A stretch of 64,000 nucleotides of DNA from Tilletiaria anomala UBC 951 (lineage: Eukaryota; Basidiomycota; Exobasidiomycetes; Georgefischeriales; Tilletiariaceae): positions 1 through 64,000 of the forward strand of contig NW_013547002.1 in the NCBI RefSeq assembly GCF_000711695.1, written 5' to 3'. The translations under genes were made by a program, and so were the position numbers. The notes under the pieces were generated by a model that saw only the letters and a program-made list of their open reading frames with translations, was not told the DNA's origin and searched no databases. Positions 1 through 11,406 of this stretch are shown piece by piece (the stretch's first letter is position 1; each line of letters opens with the position of its first letter).

Positions 1-2
1 AC

Positions 3-365
3 GACTTCTCAGGCAACATGGGTGTCATAAATGGCGTTGGCAACAACTGCAGGCGCGAGTTCATGCAGCTCGAGATGGAGCGTCGTGAGCTCGACTCGGG
101 CGCCAGCGTACTCGCTGCCATTGGCGGCCACGCTGTACGCTCCATCGACGACAACATCAACCTACTCGCCACGCGTGACCTCGGCCGACTTGCCGACGTC
201 CTCGGCGTTCGCGCCGCCGGCCACGACGCCGACGAGGCGACTCACTACCGCCGCGATATCGGGCTCGAGTGCGCGACTTCGACCTGCGACGAGTTCGCTA
301 AGCGCGAAGCGGAGGAGATCCTTGCGATGCACGCGCGTGGCCTTGGCTTCTTCGTCGAGGAGTAA
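3..365 (+). CDS. partial gene at left edge, unrecognised
   Basis: A reading frame is open from the first bases of the window to a TAA at 363-365, about 120 residues, and would be the 3' end of a gene starting to the left. Codons end mostly in C or G (GGC, GTC, CTC, GAC, AAC), as in clear genes of this window, which favours the plus strand. The product looks soluble, helical and Arg/Glu-rich, ending in GLGFFVEE. I recognise no family. The minus strand also has long open stretches with a similar bias (about 392 to 162), so the strand is uncertain. A minus-strand gene, or a relic like its MFS neighbour, cannot be excluded. Confidence 0.3.
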   Translation, partial: DFSGNMGVINGVGNNCRREFMQLEMERRELDSGASVLAAIGGHAVRSIDDNINLLATRDLGRLADVLGVRAAGHDADEATHYRRDIGLECATSTCDEFAKREAEEILAMHARGLGFFVEE

Positions 366-639
366 ATGCGGAGCTTGTATATACGAACACACCGTGAGGG
401 ACTGTAAAAGTCCGTTCCGAGGAATGTATTAACTATCAGCTGTCTCTGTTGCGCGAAAGCTTGCTTTTGTGATCTTTCGTTGGACATGGTTTTGAATATT
501 TCATGATAACGCTGAATGAATTATCATGGCGTGCGTAATTCTATAGTAGAATTGGATATGGGTATCTTTAGGTATTGGGTTACGACTTCTAAGACGGAAT
601 ACCCCCTTGCATTGCATGGTTGGATGCACTGGATGACTC

Positions 640-1300
640 TCGCTGCAACGTGCGTTTCTGCTGCTCGTGAGCGAGATCTGCAACCGTATAAGCAATTACC
701 AGCAAGCCCCTTAGGCCGGCAAGCCAAAGCGGAGATAGAGAGTAGCGCAATGCCCTCGCACGGCGAAAACATTGCCAACTTGCGTCTCGACGGTACCGGC
801 GACGCCGAGTCCGACAGTGATCGAGTAATTGATGATCATGTTGACCAGGGTACCGCCGGGGCATTGTTGGTAGAAGGTCAACGACTCGCTCTGATGATCA
901 TAGTTGCAGTCGTTTTAGAGCAACCCATGCCCCGCGGCGCGATAAGCTCAGAGATAGATGATTACGCTCAGTAGATCTAATAGATGGGGAGTGTCGCGAC
1001 AAGCAATTTCGCGATCAGGAAGGAACATATCGTAAGGAGCATGACCCATCTGGGCCCAATGGAGCGCAGGAGCAACATGGATATAAATGCCACAATACCG
1101 CCAAGTATTCCACCGGGGACCATGTGAGCCATGTTCTTGAGAATAGGCGGGTTGTAGGATGCAGTCACGAATCTGAGGGACCGCGTGAAAAGAACTGTAA
1201 AGGAAAGGGTCAGACGCGCGCAGAGTCCAGCCAATTGGACTGGATTCGAGGCTTGAGAGGTGAAAAGGCACTCGCCACCATTAGTAGAAGGTGAGGATCC
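640..1300 (-). pseudogene. decayed C-terminal part of an MFS drug transporter
   Basis: Two blocks on the minus strand match the last third of fungal drug:H+ antiporters of the ATR1 (aminotriazole resistance) type. At about 1150-977 there are two membrane helices, with MVPGGILGGIVAF followed by LLTICSFLIAKLLVATLPIY. At about 868-735 comes the signature NYSITVGLGVAGTVETQVGN, which in this family precedes the final helix. A further hydrophobic piece (LAGLRGLLVIAYTV) lies near 700-670 in another frame. The blocks are in different frames with stops between them. The N-terminal eight or so helices are absent, because the dihydroxyacetone kinase gene lies where they would be. I infer a truncated, dead transporter gene; a heavily spliced live gene is much less likely. 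Confidence 0.6.
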
Positions 1301-1570
1301 CAAAAGAACTCCAACCAGCCGCGACGCGGTCGGGCATTAAGCTGTTCTGCAACGTCCAAATTTGCTCAGGAGCGGGTCCCTGACTCTGCCCATCCTTTGT
1401 TGCGAGGCTGTCTGGGTGCAAATATATGTTTCCAGGCTGCTGCTGCAACATGCGTCCTCAAACTCATTGGCCTAACGGAATCAGTACAGTTCAATCTTTA
1501 TTACATGCCGCTATCAAAGGGGTTGGCCAACGTTGCGCTCGCGCACCGCGCCCGCTCTCTTGTGAGCAAC

Positions 1571-3661
1571 TCAATCGCCGAGTGCCTTCCGAATCCCACC
1601 GACGATAGCAGCGACGCCCCATGCGCCGGGATCAGGCGGCATGTTGCCGCCTTTGTCACCGACGTACGTCGCGCGGCCGAGGCGGGCCGTTTGCGTCCTG
1701 GTCTCTTCGGCTCCCTTGCGCGCGGCGTCAACGGCGTTGGAGAGGCACTCGCCGGAGCCCATGGCCCTGCAGAAGGGGTCAAGCGCGTCGACGAGGGTGC
1801 GCATGCCCGGCCGCGCAGGCGTGTGCGTACCCAGGTTCTCTAGCGCAACTAGCAGCGCCGCGCCCCAGTCCTTTTGCGTTGCTGGCGCGCTGCTCTTTCC
1901 GCCCTGCACTTGCGCGAGTCCCTGAACAAGACCAGTGAAAAAGAGCGCGTAGATCGCGCCGGACGTGCCGCCCATATTGCGCTCGATTAGCGCACCAAGT
2001 GACAGACACGTTCCAGCGGGTGAGGCAAGGTCAACCTTGCCTGCGTCGACACCAGCGCTGAGCGCATTGGCGCAGCTAGCGAGCGTCTCGCCGCAGTCTC
2101 CATCACCGACGATGGTATCGAACTTGGTCAGTTCGGGCTCCGCCGCGACAGCAGCTTCGCAGGCACCCTTGATGACTTTCTTGACAAGTTCCGGGTCCGC
2201 ATTCATGAGACCTTCTGAAGCTGCACCGTTGCGAACGGGGGCAGAGACGCTGCTCTTCTTCTGCCTTGCCTGCTCGACGGCCTTCGCCGCCTCGTCCTCT
2301 TGCGCCTTGCGGTCGCGCGGCTTACCGCTCGCGGCTCCCCAGCCATGCTGTACGCCGGCCCAGCCAGATGCATCTGTTGGTGCGTCAATCAGCTCGAGCA
2401 AGTCAACGCCCGTCTTGGCCTTGAATTGCTTTTGGTTGACGAGCGAAATGCCGAAGCCAGGTGCATTAAGGGAGGTCATGTAGGTGTGAGCGAAGACGCG
2501 CGAGGGGTACAGGCCATAGTCGCGCTCTGCATTGAAGTATTGGAGGACAAGTATCGGCTAGAGTCATAAGAGATCAATCAATTGTAGAGCGGGCTCACCA
2601 AGCTGTGTAAGAACTTCGTCGGTGAGCGCGCCCATTTCAAGCTGGCTGACACCTCCGAGGTTGTTCAGGAAAACGATGGGTGCATCATCCTTGTTGAACT
2701 CGACGTATGCACGGTCCTTGTCACCTTGGTTGAGCATGTAGTTGAGCATTTCCATGATAAGTGCATCAGGCTCAGGCATCTTCTCGAGGTGCTTGACGCC
2801 AGGCTCGTTATGGATACCCATGCCAATCTCGCAAGCATCTTGTGCAAGCGCGCCCCACTCATCGGCCTTCTTCGGCCTGCCGGGCACGTGGCAGTGGTCA
2901 AGCGATGTGCCGATGGTGACGGTTTGCGCGACTATCTCGCGGCCGATGTTGGCGATCTCCTTGGCACACATGCCCATTTCAGAAGCTGCGCCGAGGGCCT
3001 TGCAGGTGAAAATGTTGATGCCAAGGCCTCGTCGGCCGACGAGACCGCCACGTTGGCGACCGACCGCGACATCATCAGAAACATTGACGATCTCGACGTC
3101 ACCGCTGCTCTTGTTGCCCGAGAATGCTCGCGCTGCACGCGCCTTTTCGGCTGCGAGTCCCTGGAAGATAGAAGCGAAATCAGATGATCAGTATCTTGTA
3201 CATGCAATCCTGCGAACCATCTGGAAGAAGGGTCACGAACAAAGTTAAGACAGTCGCCAGTGTAGTTGTTGACGACGAAAACCACGCCTGCATCAGAGTT
3301 GGCCAAGTCAATGCCAGTGCAGATCTGTGCGGTGGAAGGAGAGGCGAAGATCTCTCCGCTGACAGCAACGGTGAGCATGCCTCGGCCGACAACACCGGCG
3401 TGGCCGGGCTCGTGACCTGCACCTCCACCGGCGATGATGGCCACCTTGTTGGGATCATGCGTCGAATTGTACAGGACCTTGTCGGGGGCGTAGCTGCGAG
3501 CGACGGCGGGTAAGAATGCAATGCATCAGAGCCACGCTTGTGGGAGGCTGCCATCAATTCGTAAGCACTCACAATCGCAGGGCCGGGTTCAGGGCAATGT
3601 TCCCCCGAATGCCTCGCTGCACGAGGCCGTCGGGGTTATTGAAGAAGTGCTTAGTCGCCAT
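1571..3661 (-). CDS. DAK1: dihydroxyacetone kinase
   Basis: ATP-dependent kinase converting dihydroxyacetone to dihydroxyacetone phosphate in the cytosol, used in glycerol catabolism and detoxification. Four exons (3661-3573, 3493-3241, 3160-2599, 2526-1571) give 619 residues, the normal length for fungal Dak. The start is the ATG of MATKHFFNNPDGLV, the usual N-terminus. The DAK1 (K) domain carries GGGAGHEPGHAG and the substrate-binding histidine in SLDHCHVPG (about residues 201-207). The DAK2 (L) domain begins near residue 390 and has the Mg-binding acidic motif GDGDCGET (about 442) and NMGGTSGAIY. Introns begin GTGAGT, GTTCGT and GTGAGC. Identity is firm; the GTTCGT donor is the least certain junction. 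The gene looks intact, next to a decayed transporter. Confidence 0.95.
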
Positions 3662-4340
3662 AGTTGCTGTTCGGGTCTTGGCGCTGCGCGCAAGACCAGA
3701 ACTGCTTCGAAGGAGGAGCCGTTACCTTGGCTGAGGAATGAAGACGAGCGTTGGGGGCTCCCAAAAGCACGGTTGCGGTGATCGTGTCGGTGGGAAGAAA
3801 GAAGGGCAATGAGTGGTCGACCTGCTCAACAGCTCCTCCCCCACCAAGCTGCTCCCTCCTCATAGACTTTACAAGAGGCGGTCACATTGTGTTCTCCATC
3901 GACGGCAGGCCAGGCCAGGCGGAGTGTGGCGACTAATGAGTGAGGCGTCGGTGACGTGGGGTTAGTGGCTGTGTGGGAGGAGGGGCGAAGATTGCTGCGC
4001 TCGAGCCACTCTCCCCTTGCTGTCGCTCCACCCTTGGATCCGACCGGGTGGGACCGGTCCGGATTTCCGCATCTTTCCCAGCCTGGATGGACATCCCGCC
4101 GCTCGCCACGTGCCAAGAATCGGAGAACAGACCAACGGCCAATGAAAAAGACGCAAGGCTTGGGAAACGACAAGTCAAGAACATTGAAATTTGTGCGACG
4201 ATGGAGGTTGCACTTTGTAAGGCTAGAACATATAGTCTGTGTATCAATATGCTATGCGCATATGTGTAAGCTGAAGAAGCGGCATCGATTTTTGAATAGC
4301 CAGCTGGGTCAAGTACAAGAGAAGAGTTTGATGCTGTTCT
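3662..4340. other. gene-free: DAK upstream and RAD7 downstream region
   Basis: This spacer holds the promoter side of the kinase gene and the 3' flank of RAD7, both transcribed leftward. Short open frames here are out of phase with any family I know, and I see no clear TATA element. Confidence 0.5.
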
Positions 4341-6675
4341 TCAAATGTCTTTCTCTTTGCCAACGATCTGCACGCGGTGATTCGACTTGATAAAGTCACT
4401 CTGTGATCCAAAGTCAAGAAGAGAAGGCCATGCGGGTGTTTAGTAATCGGAGCATGAACAGCATACAACGCGACACGACACTCACGATCTTGTTGCAGCC
4501 AAACACCCAGATCTGGCTTACGCTCTCCACGTGCATCAAGCCGAGCACGAAGCTGTCGTTGACACAGCGCACAAAGCTGACGTCAAGCGTGCGCAAGCCC
4601 GGGCACGCGTCCGCGCTGATCCACCGGGCCAGCCCTTGCTCCGTCAGCAAATTATCGCTGTTCAGGTTAAGCTGCTGCAGCTGCGCGCCCGAATGCGCCA
4701 CGATCGCCTGGAGCGCCACGTCATCGAGCAGCAGCACGCGTTGCACATCGAGCATCGTCAGCCCTCCGTGCGCGTTCCCCCACTTGCGGAACAGCTCGCA
4801 CAGCCCGGCTGAGGTCAGTTGGCCCAGCTTGCCGAGCTTCAGAGCCTTGAGGCGGCTGCAGTGCACCTTGACGCCATCGACGATCACGGGGTCCGTCAGG
4901 TCCTGGTTGCCAGAGATGTCAAGATACTCAAGATTCTTGCCCACGGATCTCAGCAGGCTTATGATGTCCTCGTTCTGCAAGCTTTTCGGCGGCATCCCCG
5001 GCGCCGAGACACCCGGATCGGAGATGTCGAGGTAGGTCAGCTGATCATAGCACGCAACGTGCTGCAGCGACTTTCCGTCCAGAGGTCCGATCTGCGCCAG
5101 GCCGAGCTCCGTGATGTTTGGACAATACTTCGCCATCGCCTCCACGCATTCCAGATTGAAGCGTGGCGATTCCCGGATCTTGAAACTCTCTAGGTTGGAC
5201 GCGACCATGGCAAAGAAGTGCAGCCACGATTCGACGCGCACCAGATAGGGACCGTACAGCTCTAGGCGGTGGAGTGAGCGATTCAGCTTATCTGACCAGG
5301 CGTCGATGGCTTCGTTGTCCAGTTGCCCACACAACTGCAGATTGATGTCTTCAAGTTGGGGGCAAAAGTCCGGGATTGTACGGAGCGAGTCAGAATCGAG
5401 CTCTGCAAAATGACAAATGTTGATCATCAGTCAATCTTCCACTCCGTACCCGGCATGCCTCAAAAGGACACCCACTGCTGCAGTCGTACAGGCGGAGGGA
5501 CTTGATGGCGGGCGAAAGGAACAGCTTGAGAGTACTGGTGTTAAGACTGCGATTTTTGGAAATGCTCTGCAGATTCCTCCGTGGACGTGTCAGTCCGAAG
5601 ACAGTGCGCCAGAATTCTCGACTTTCTCACCTTACTGATGCGATCCACACTACCGGCCCCCATGCCACCGAGGTCTTCGACGTCTTCAATGCTGTTGCTG
5701 ATGAGCTGATGGGCGCAAAGTTGAACTTGTCGTGTAAGTATCATTCTCGCGGAGTTTTGTTACTTCCCGACGCTTCGCACCCTAATACATAGCCCTTGTA
5801 ATGTGGGAACGACCTTCCGGCTCTGCTGCTGAATCAATTTACGCCTCGATGCTGCTCTCTTCTTCGCAGCACCATTGTTGGCAGCTGCTGATCCTTCGCT
5901 GGTGTTGGCGGCGTCTACCTTCGTGCCGCACTTGTGGCAGATGGGGCCTTTGGCAATATACGAGGTGTATTGGGTGACGGAAAAGCGCTTCCGGCAACTC
6001 CCACAGTACGCCAGTGCGCCGTTGGGCTTGACCATCGATGCGGGAGGGTTGACCTTGATCATGGCTGCATTCGGCCCGGAGCCGGACCCCATGGCCTGCC
6101 TCTTGACAGCCCGAGCAGACGCTGCCTTTGTCAAGCTCAATTCTTCTTGATAGCCGTCTTCTTCGTCATCGTCATCGTCCTCGCTCTCTTTGAATGACTT
6201 GCGCTTCTTCGCTGCCGCAGCTGTCCTTGCCTTAGCAAGGGCTTTTACCTTGGCCAGCGCTGCGAGCTTATCCGCTTGGCCACGATCACCAGCGTCCTGC
6301 GTGGCACTTATGCGTTTGCCGTCTCTCCTGTCCAATCGTGTGGTGGAGGGACCAGCTACGGCGTTGCTTGGACCTGCCTCCCCGCCGGCAGCGGCAGCGG
6401 AAGCGTCATCGACATCGGCACCTGCAAAGGAAGTGAAGCCCTGCCCGTCTTCACTAAGAGCAAATGTATTCTGCTCCGTGCCCGTTTCGGATCTGCGCGA
6501 AAATCGGCTGATATTTCCCCTTGCGGTGATTCCTTTCTCCTGCAACCAGAAACCATTCGAGAGGGAAACGGGTGAGGTAAGGATCGGGATATGCTCAGAG
6601 CGCCACATCTCATCGACAACCCACCCGCAGGAATTCGGTCAGAGCCGATGTTGGTCCCGTGACACCGCGAGACAT
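4341..6675 (-). CDS. RAD7: nucleotide excision repair protein RAD7
   Basis: Nuclear protein that with RAD16 recognises lesions in non-transcribed DNA (global-genome nucleotide excision repair) and acts in a Cul3/Elongin-type ubiquitin ligase. Exon 1 (6675-6625) encodes MSRGVTGPTSALTEFLR and splices to EKGITARGNISRF (from 6539); the TEFLREKGI junction is the classic Rad7 N-terminus. An acidic, Lys-rich nuclear region follows. Next is a four-cysteine cluster, CGSCRKRF and CHKCGTK, probably zinc-binding. The rest is leucine-rich repeats such as ITELGLAQIG, LTYLDISD and LRTLDVSFV. The last intron begins GTGAGTG near 4480, and the final short exon ends VGKEKDI with TGA at 4341. The junctions near 5800 and 5630 are my best reading only. 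The family is clear. Confidence 0.88.
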
Positions 6676-9600
6676 AATGGTGTGTTGCTATACAGCTCGT
6701 CTTAGCGCTTTCAACAAGCGTCTGATTCTCGAGCCAATGCCCAGAACAGGAGCTTAGGAAATGATCAAGTCGATGGATAGAAACAGGCGGTACACTCATT
6801 GAGTTTCATGAGCCTCTCCCCGTGACGAGGAATCAGGGAACGTCACTATCATCGGCAAGGCGGTCTGGGAAGAATGTATCCCAGTGCTGCATGTATATGG
6901 GTGAGAGGATGGGGCCATAGTCGATGGATGACGGAGGCCATAAATGGGCCGTGGTGTTCCCTAGAGCAATCCACGGCAGGGTTGTGTTGATTTCCTCAGT
7001 ACTCCATGTGCGCTGCTCCCCTAGGACACAGATATATGGAAATGCTCAGTTGAGAGACGAATTATGTAACAGAGTTATCTCTTCCTTTCTTCCCTTCCCC
7101 CATGCCTTGGCATTTGTGCTCTTCCGCAGCTGCGATGGCTAACTAGCATGATAACCCTAGTTCGACTGTAACGCACTCAAACTGGGAGCACAGAGCTTGG
7201 TGGAGACCTGATTATGGCTAGTCATTTCTATCCCCGCATTCTTGGGCCTCGATCATAAGGCACTACAAAGTTGAAAAGGAGAGTTGCACCCATATGCTGC
7301 GACCGGACAAAGCTCTAGTGCCATTGACACGGAGCCCACTGCCCTTTCGACTTGCCTTGACCCTTAATCTCTTCGATCACTTCAGGCCTTCCATGTTCCA
7401 TCTCATATCCTTTTCTGCCCGATCTATATTGCGAGTAGGTTTCAAGAAAAATTGGTCGTCGTTCATGTCCGTTTGCAACACGCTGCAATGTGCAGCTGGG
7501 CGAAAGAAGGGAACGAGATGTTTACAAGGCGAAAAGGGGGTGCATGCTGGGATGTAAGCTAGAGCTGGGCAGTGTAGCTCACAGTGTGGCCCGCGGATCT
7601 ACTAGTACACTGTCTCCCCCGTATGGCCTGGTAACAAAAGAATAACCATCTAGCATGCAGTAAGCCGACCTCTGTGCAGGCGATCTATCTGTATGCTTTT
7701 GGACGCTATATGCATTCCCCTGTCCCCACTCCTTAATATTTATAAAAGACTAGGCAAACATATATAAATTAAAAATGGAAAAAGGGGGGTATCTCATTCG
7801 TCTATATTTGGGGGTATCCGTTCGGGCTCGAGACAAATGTGATAGAGTATGCGTATTGGGAACCAGAGCTTTGCAGCAGCGTCGATAAATGATAATGTTG
7901 AGCTCTTTATTAAGAATCAGATGGCGACTGACAAGATGCTGCTCTTGAGAATGCATGTCGTTGACTAGTATGTCGTCAATTGGATCGGCGTGTGCCGGCG
8001 TCATTCTGTATGCTATCGAACGACCGGCGTATCAAGTAAGAAGTAGGCATGGTAAGCTGGGCACCGCCATTCAGTGAAATCGAGAGACAGGATCAAGGTT
8101 CGATCTTTCATATGCAGCAAAGTGAATACGCACCTTCTTGCTCGCTTTGTCGAGTCACTTGCAAGGCCACAGTCCATTGTCCAGACTGTTACTGTACGGG
8201 TGATATGAACGTTTAGCTCACAAGTACCACAGTAGGAGAGCTCTAGTATCAAAAAAAATGATGAGAATTCAGGTAGGCAGTAAGTTTGGTCCAACTATTA
8301 CTGAGGCTCGTTCTGGCCCGATTCGAGTCGGATAGGCGTGGTCAACGCCGCTCTCCTAAGTCCTCGGGGATAATACAAAGGATCCTAAGCTTGTTTCCGC
8401 TCCAGCTATGCAGGTGATCGACTGTTATAGCGATTGCCTCGCTCTGTTACAGATAAAGCAGAGCCTCATACCACCCTGTCCAAAGCTCTCGTGCGCTCTA
8501 GATGGGGAGTGCCGTTAATGTACTCTGAGACTTGATAAACTGGAATTGGTGAATGCGTATAGTAAGATCATTGATTGAAAGTAGCCATTGCCTACCATGA
8601 AGTAACAGGGTGACGGGCACTATGCTCTACGCTTCAAGCTCATAGACTCCAGAAGCAGCGCGAGCGTAATTGCAAGCTCTTCTTAGCCTTTCCACTTTTA
8701 CTCCTATCTACAGCGTACCCAAATGTACCGAAACGGACGATCTATCCACTCGCGAAGAATCCGCCTCGACATGCGAAATGGGGGTTTTGAGTATGAAGGT
8801 CTATACCGGGTTCAAATCTTGGGCGGACCTTGGAACGAGATAGACGAGGGCTCGAGAAACGCAGTGCGGGCTTGTTTGAATTCTGAGTGGCACGGGACGA
8901 CCGCTGAGCTTCGGAAGTATTGATCAGCATATCTGGTGGAGACAGTCAAATAAGACGACTGCGCCTCGCCCGTTCCTACGAAAAAGGGCGCACATTGCGA
9001 ATTTTTGCGATGCGGAAACTGAGTGTTGCAACTTCGGATCGACATGGTGTTTCGAGATTTCAAGCCGGTGACTCGCAACCTTGCAAGTTCATGATTGCAG
9101 CTCCTTTGCGAATGCATCATTGCCTCGACCGCCTCGGTGCCATCGCTGAGTGCTGAGAGTCGGGGTTTCTGCATCTAGCACTGGCTCTGTGCCGTGTGAT
9201 GCGATGTTAATTGAAACGCGAAGCGGTCAGCAGCGTAAAGCAGTCAAATAATCACGACTCAGGACGCGTGTGATGTGTGCGCTTCGGGTTCTTCCGCGTT
9301 CCGAACGCAGCGAACACCATTTTGATTCTCTTGCGAAGATGGCTGCGGAAAAGCGAAACAAACACATCAAAAGAGCGTGGAGAGCTGGAAGGCGCCTGGC
9401 CAAAGCAAAATTGCATCCCCTGTCGAATCAAGTGTTGCAGCGTGGAGGGTTGAGTTGTGAGCATGCATCTGCCACCTTGATCATCACTACATGCAAACTC
9501 ATCATAGCCCTAATTTCGCGGCAAGGAGACGAACGGCGATCGCGAATGAAGACAGGAATTATCTGCACTACGTGTGCGTGCTTCAGACTGTGTGTAAGAA

Positions 9601-9838
9601 GATAAGACGGCAGCCCGATTAAATTGAGTGTGAGGCGGCTTTTCTTCACCCCTCTCTCTCTCATTCCCGGGCGATATCAAATAGTCCTTCATAGGACGGA
9701 CGCTAGATCATGTATCTAATGCAGTTGCTGGCCCATCGGCATCATCCTGCAGTAGCTGCAACGTGGTCCTGTGCGACATGACTTTCCCAAATGCAATGTA
9801 TTATTCTGCAGGAAACAGGCACCCATATATTGAAGCGG
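6676..9838. other. 3.1 kb with no supportable gene
   Basis: Neither strand shows an open stretch with both the C-ending codon bias of the genes here and a recognisable motif. The best small frames (7294-7557, 8013-8294, 8723-8923) have no family resemblance. Base composition is more AT-rich and even than in genes. No tRNA, tandem repeat or transposon end was seen. The left end would hold the RAD7 promoter and the right end the TMA7 3' flank. Confidence 0.45.
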
Positions 9839-10177
9839 TCACTTCTTCTTGCCTTGCAGCTTTGCGGCTGCAGCCTTTCGTTCAGCCTCTTCCTGCTTCT
9901 GCTTCTGCTTGAAGGCCAGATCCTAGCAATAGCAGCGAAGACGAGGGCAGAATAGGTTGGGCATGTCAGCTCATTCCCAATCAGAGTCAACCCCGCGAGT
10001 GGAGGTCGCTACAAACGCACGTCTTCGTCCTACATGCAATAAAGGGAGATCCACTCTTTGTCAGCTCCAAGTTTTCCTCGTACGGCCGGTGGCAAGACAT
10101 GCTCATCTCACCATCTCCTTGTTCTGCTTCTTGGCCTGCTTGAGCGGCTTGAGCTTTCCTCCCTGTCTGCCACTCAT
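9839..10177 (-). CDS. TMA7: translation machinery-associated protein TMA7
   Basis: Tiny basic ribosome-associated protein, conserved in eukaryotes. Exon 1 (10177-10112) encodes MSGRQGGKLKPLKQAKKQNKEM, very close to human and yeast Tma7. Exon 3 (9922-9839) encodes DLAFKQKQKQEEAERKA and ends LQGKKK. The two are joined by a 9-base exon (10029-10021, GACGAAGAC = DED) flanked by TAG and GTGCGT. With it the protein reads KEMDEDDLAFKQKQ, the same length as human KEMDEEDKAFKQKQ. Without it the acidic linker is lost. Introns are 82 and about 98 bases. The total is 53 residues, shorter than human or yeast (about 64) because the C-terminal GxxKKSGKK tail is abbreviated to GKKK. Too short for routine gene calling, but a confident gene. 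Confidence 0.9.
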
Positions 10178-11406
10178 CTTGCACCTGCTTTGTTGTTCCT
10201 CTGCACTATGACTTAGGTTGCTCGGTAGCAGAGACAAGTGCAATTGGTGACTTGCAGATCGCTTTGGCCAGCCTCCCCAATCCCTTCTTACAGCTCGCAG
10301 CAACAGCGCAGAAGTCAACGCCGCCTCACGTGCTGACGTTCAAGCTGCTTTTCCCTCTTGGAGCGGACTTGGCTCTTCAAGAGAATTCGGGGGAAAAGAC
10401 AGGGTTTTCCGTGTGATCCTTCCTTGTTCCCACTCCACCAAGCCGGCTCGCTGTCATCGCTGCTGCGCCGGCGCACAGATAGTCCACCAGAGGGAGTCTC
10501 AACTGGGACTGGAGAGGCACTGCTCTTTTTCGCTCTCTCCTCCCTTCGCGCCCCAACGCCCGTAGCTTGGGCAACCTTCCTGCGTCTAGCAGTAGTACAT
10601 CTTTGCAAATCATTCCCATCAGTCTCCGTCTTCTCCTACATCGCACCACTACCTGTACCCTCCGTCTCCCGGTCTGTATTTGCGGCTTTCTGGCCTGCAT
10701 TGTATCAACAGCACCTCTTTCGCAAAATCCAACCACGGTTGGTGTGTAGGAAAGGGATCTCGAAGCGTTTTTTGTACCACCAGCTGCTTGCAGGATAGAG
10801 AAGGACTCGGCCAACCCACCCCGGCGCTCGACGCTACCCATTCAGACCACTTGATACCGTTCAACTTCACAACGTGTCTGGGTTTGGTCATTGCGCTTGT
10901 CCTCGGTGTCTGTGATTCTTGTATGTGAGTTTCTATTCAATGATCGTTGGCCACGCAGGGGTAGGGAACGCTTGGCCATAGCTGACCTTGGCACCGCCTT
11001 CGCGCACTATGCCATCCCCCAGCAACAGCAGAGCTCTTCAGAGTCTGGTTGAGGCTTCAGGGTTTGACGTTGCAAGTCAGGGGGAAAGCCAAACCGACTA
11101 CGTGCTCTGCACTCTAATCCGAAAATCATTTCCTCGCGTCTGTCTGTACAGTACAAGACATCCTTGCCCTGTCGACTAGCCCACTGCCGAAGCATCGATT
11201 GACACCTTCCTGTCAATCGGGACTCGAGACAGCCAGACGTGCGCGCTTCCATCAATCAACTGGAACGCCGCATCAATAGGTGAGCTGACAGGAGACTCGA
11301 AGCGACGCAATTGCCAACATGAGGTTGATACCTTGCGCGCCTGCCGCAGACTTCGTGGTCAACATCCTTGACCAGCTCGAGGAACGCGACCCGTTCCTAT
11401 ACAGCT
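10178..11406. promoter_or_regulatory. shared upstream region of TMA7 and PUF genes
   Basis: A 1.2 kb divergent spacer. It contains pyrimidine-rich stretches (for example 10525-10640) like long fungal 5' leaders. There are intron-like signals (GTGAGC at 11281, several YAG sites), and a short frame from the ATG at 11009 runs about 56 codons. I could not join these into a coding exon. They may be a spliced 5' untranslated leader of the PUF gene or a small unrecognised gene. Confidence 0.4.

Noticed and set aside
589-864. 91-codon minus frame starting MPRRYPGQ
   Set aside because: It overlaps the MFS relic in a different frame. Only its last piece (LAGLRGLLVIA) reflects the old transporter.
8806-8830. 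GGGTTCAAATC motif like a tRNA T-loop
   Set aside because: The flanking bases do not form the T-stem, and there is no acceptor or anticodon arm nearby.
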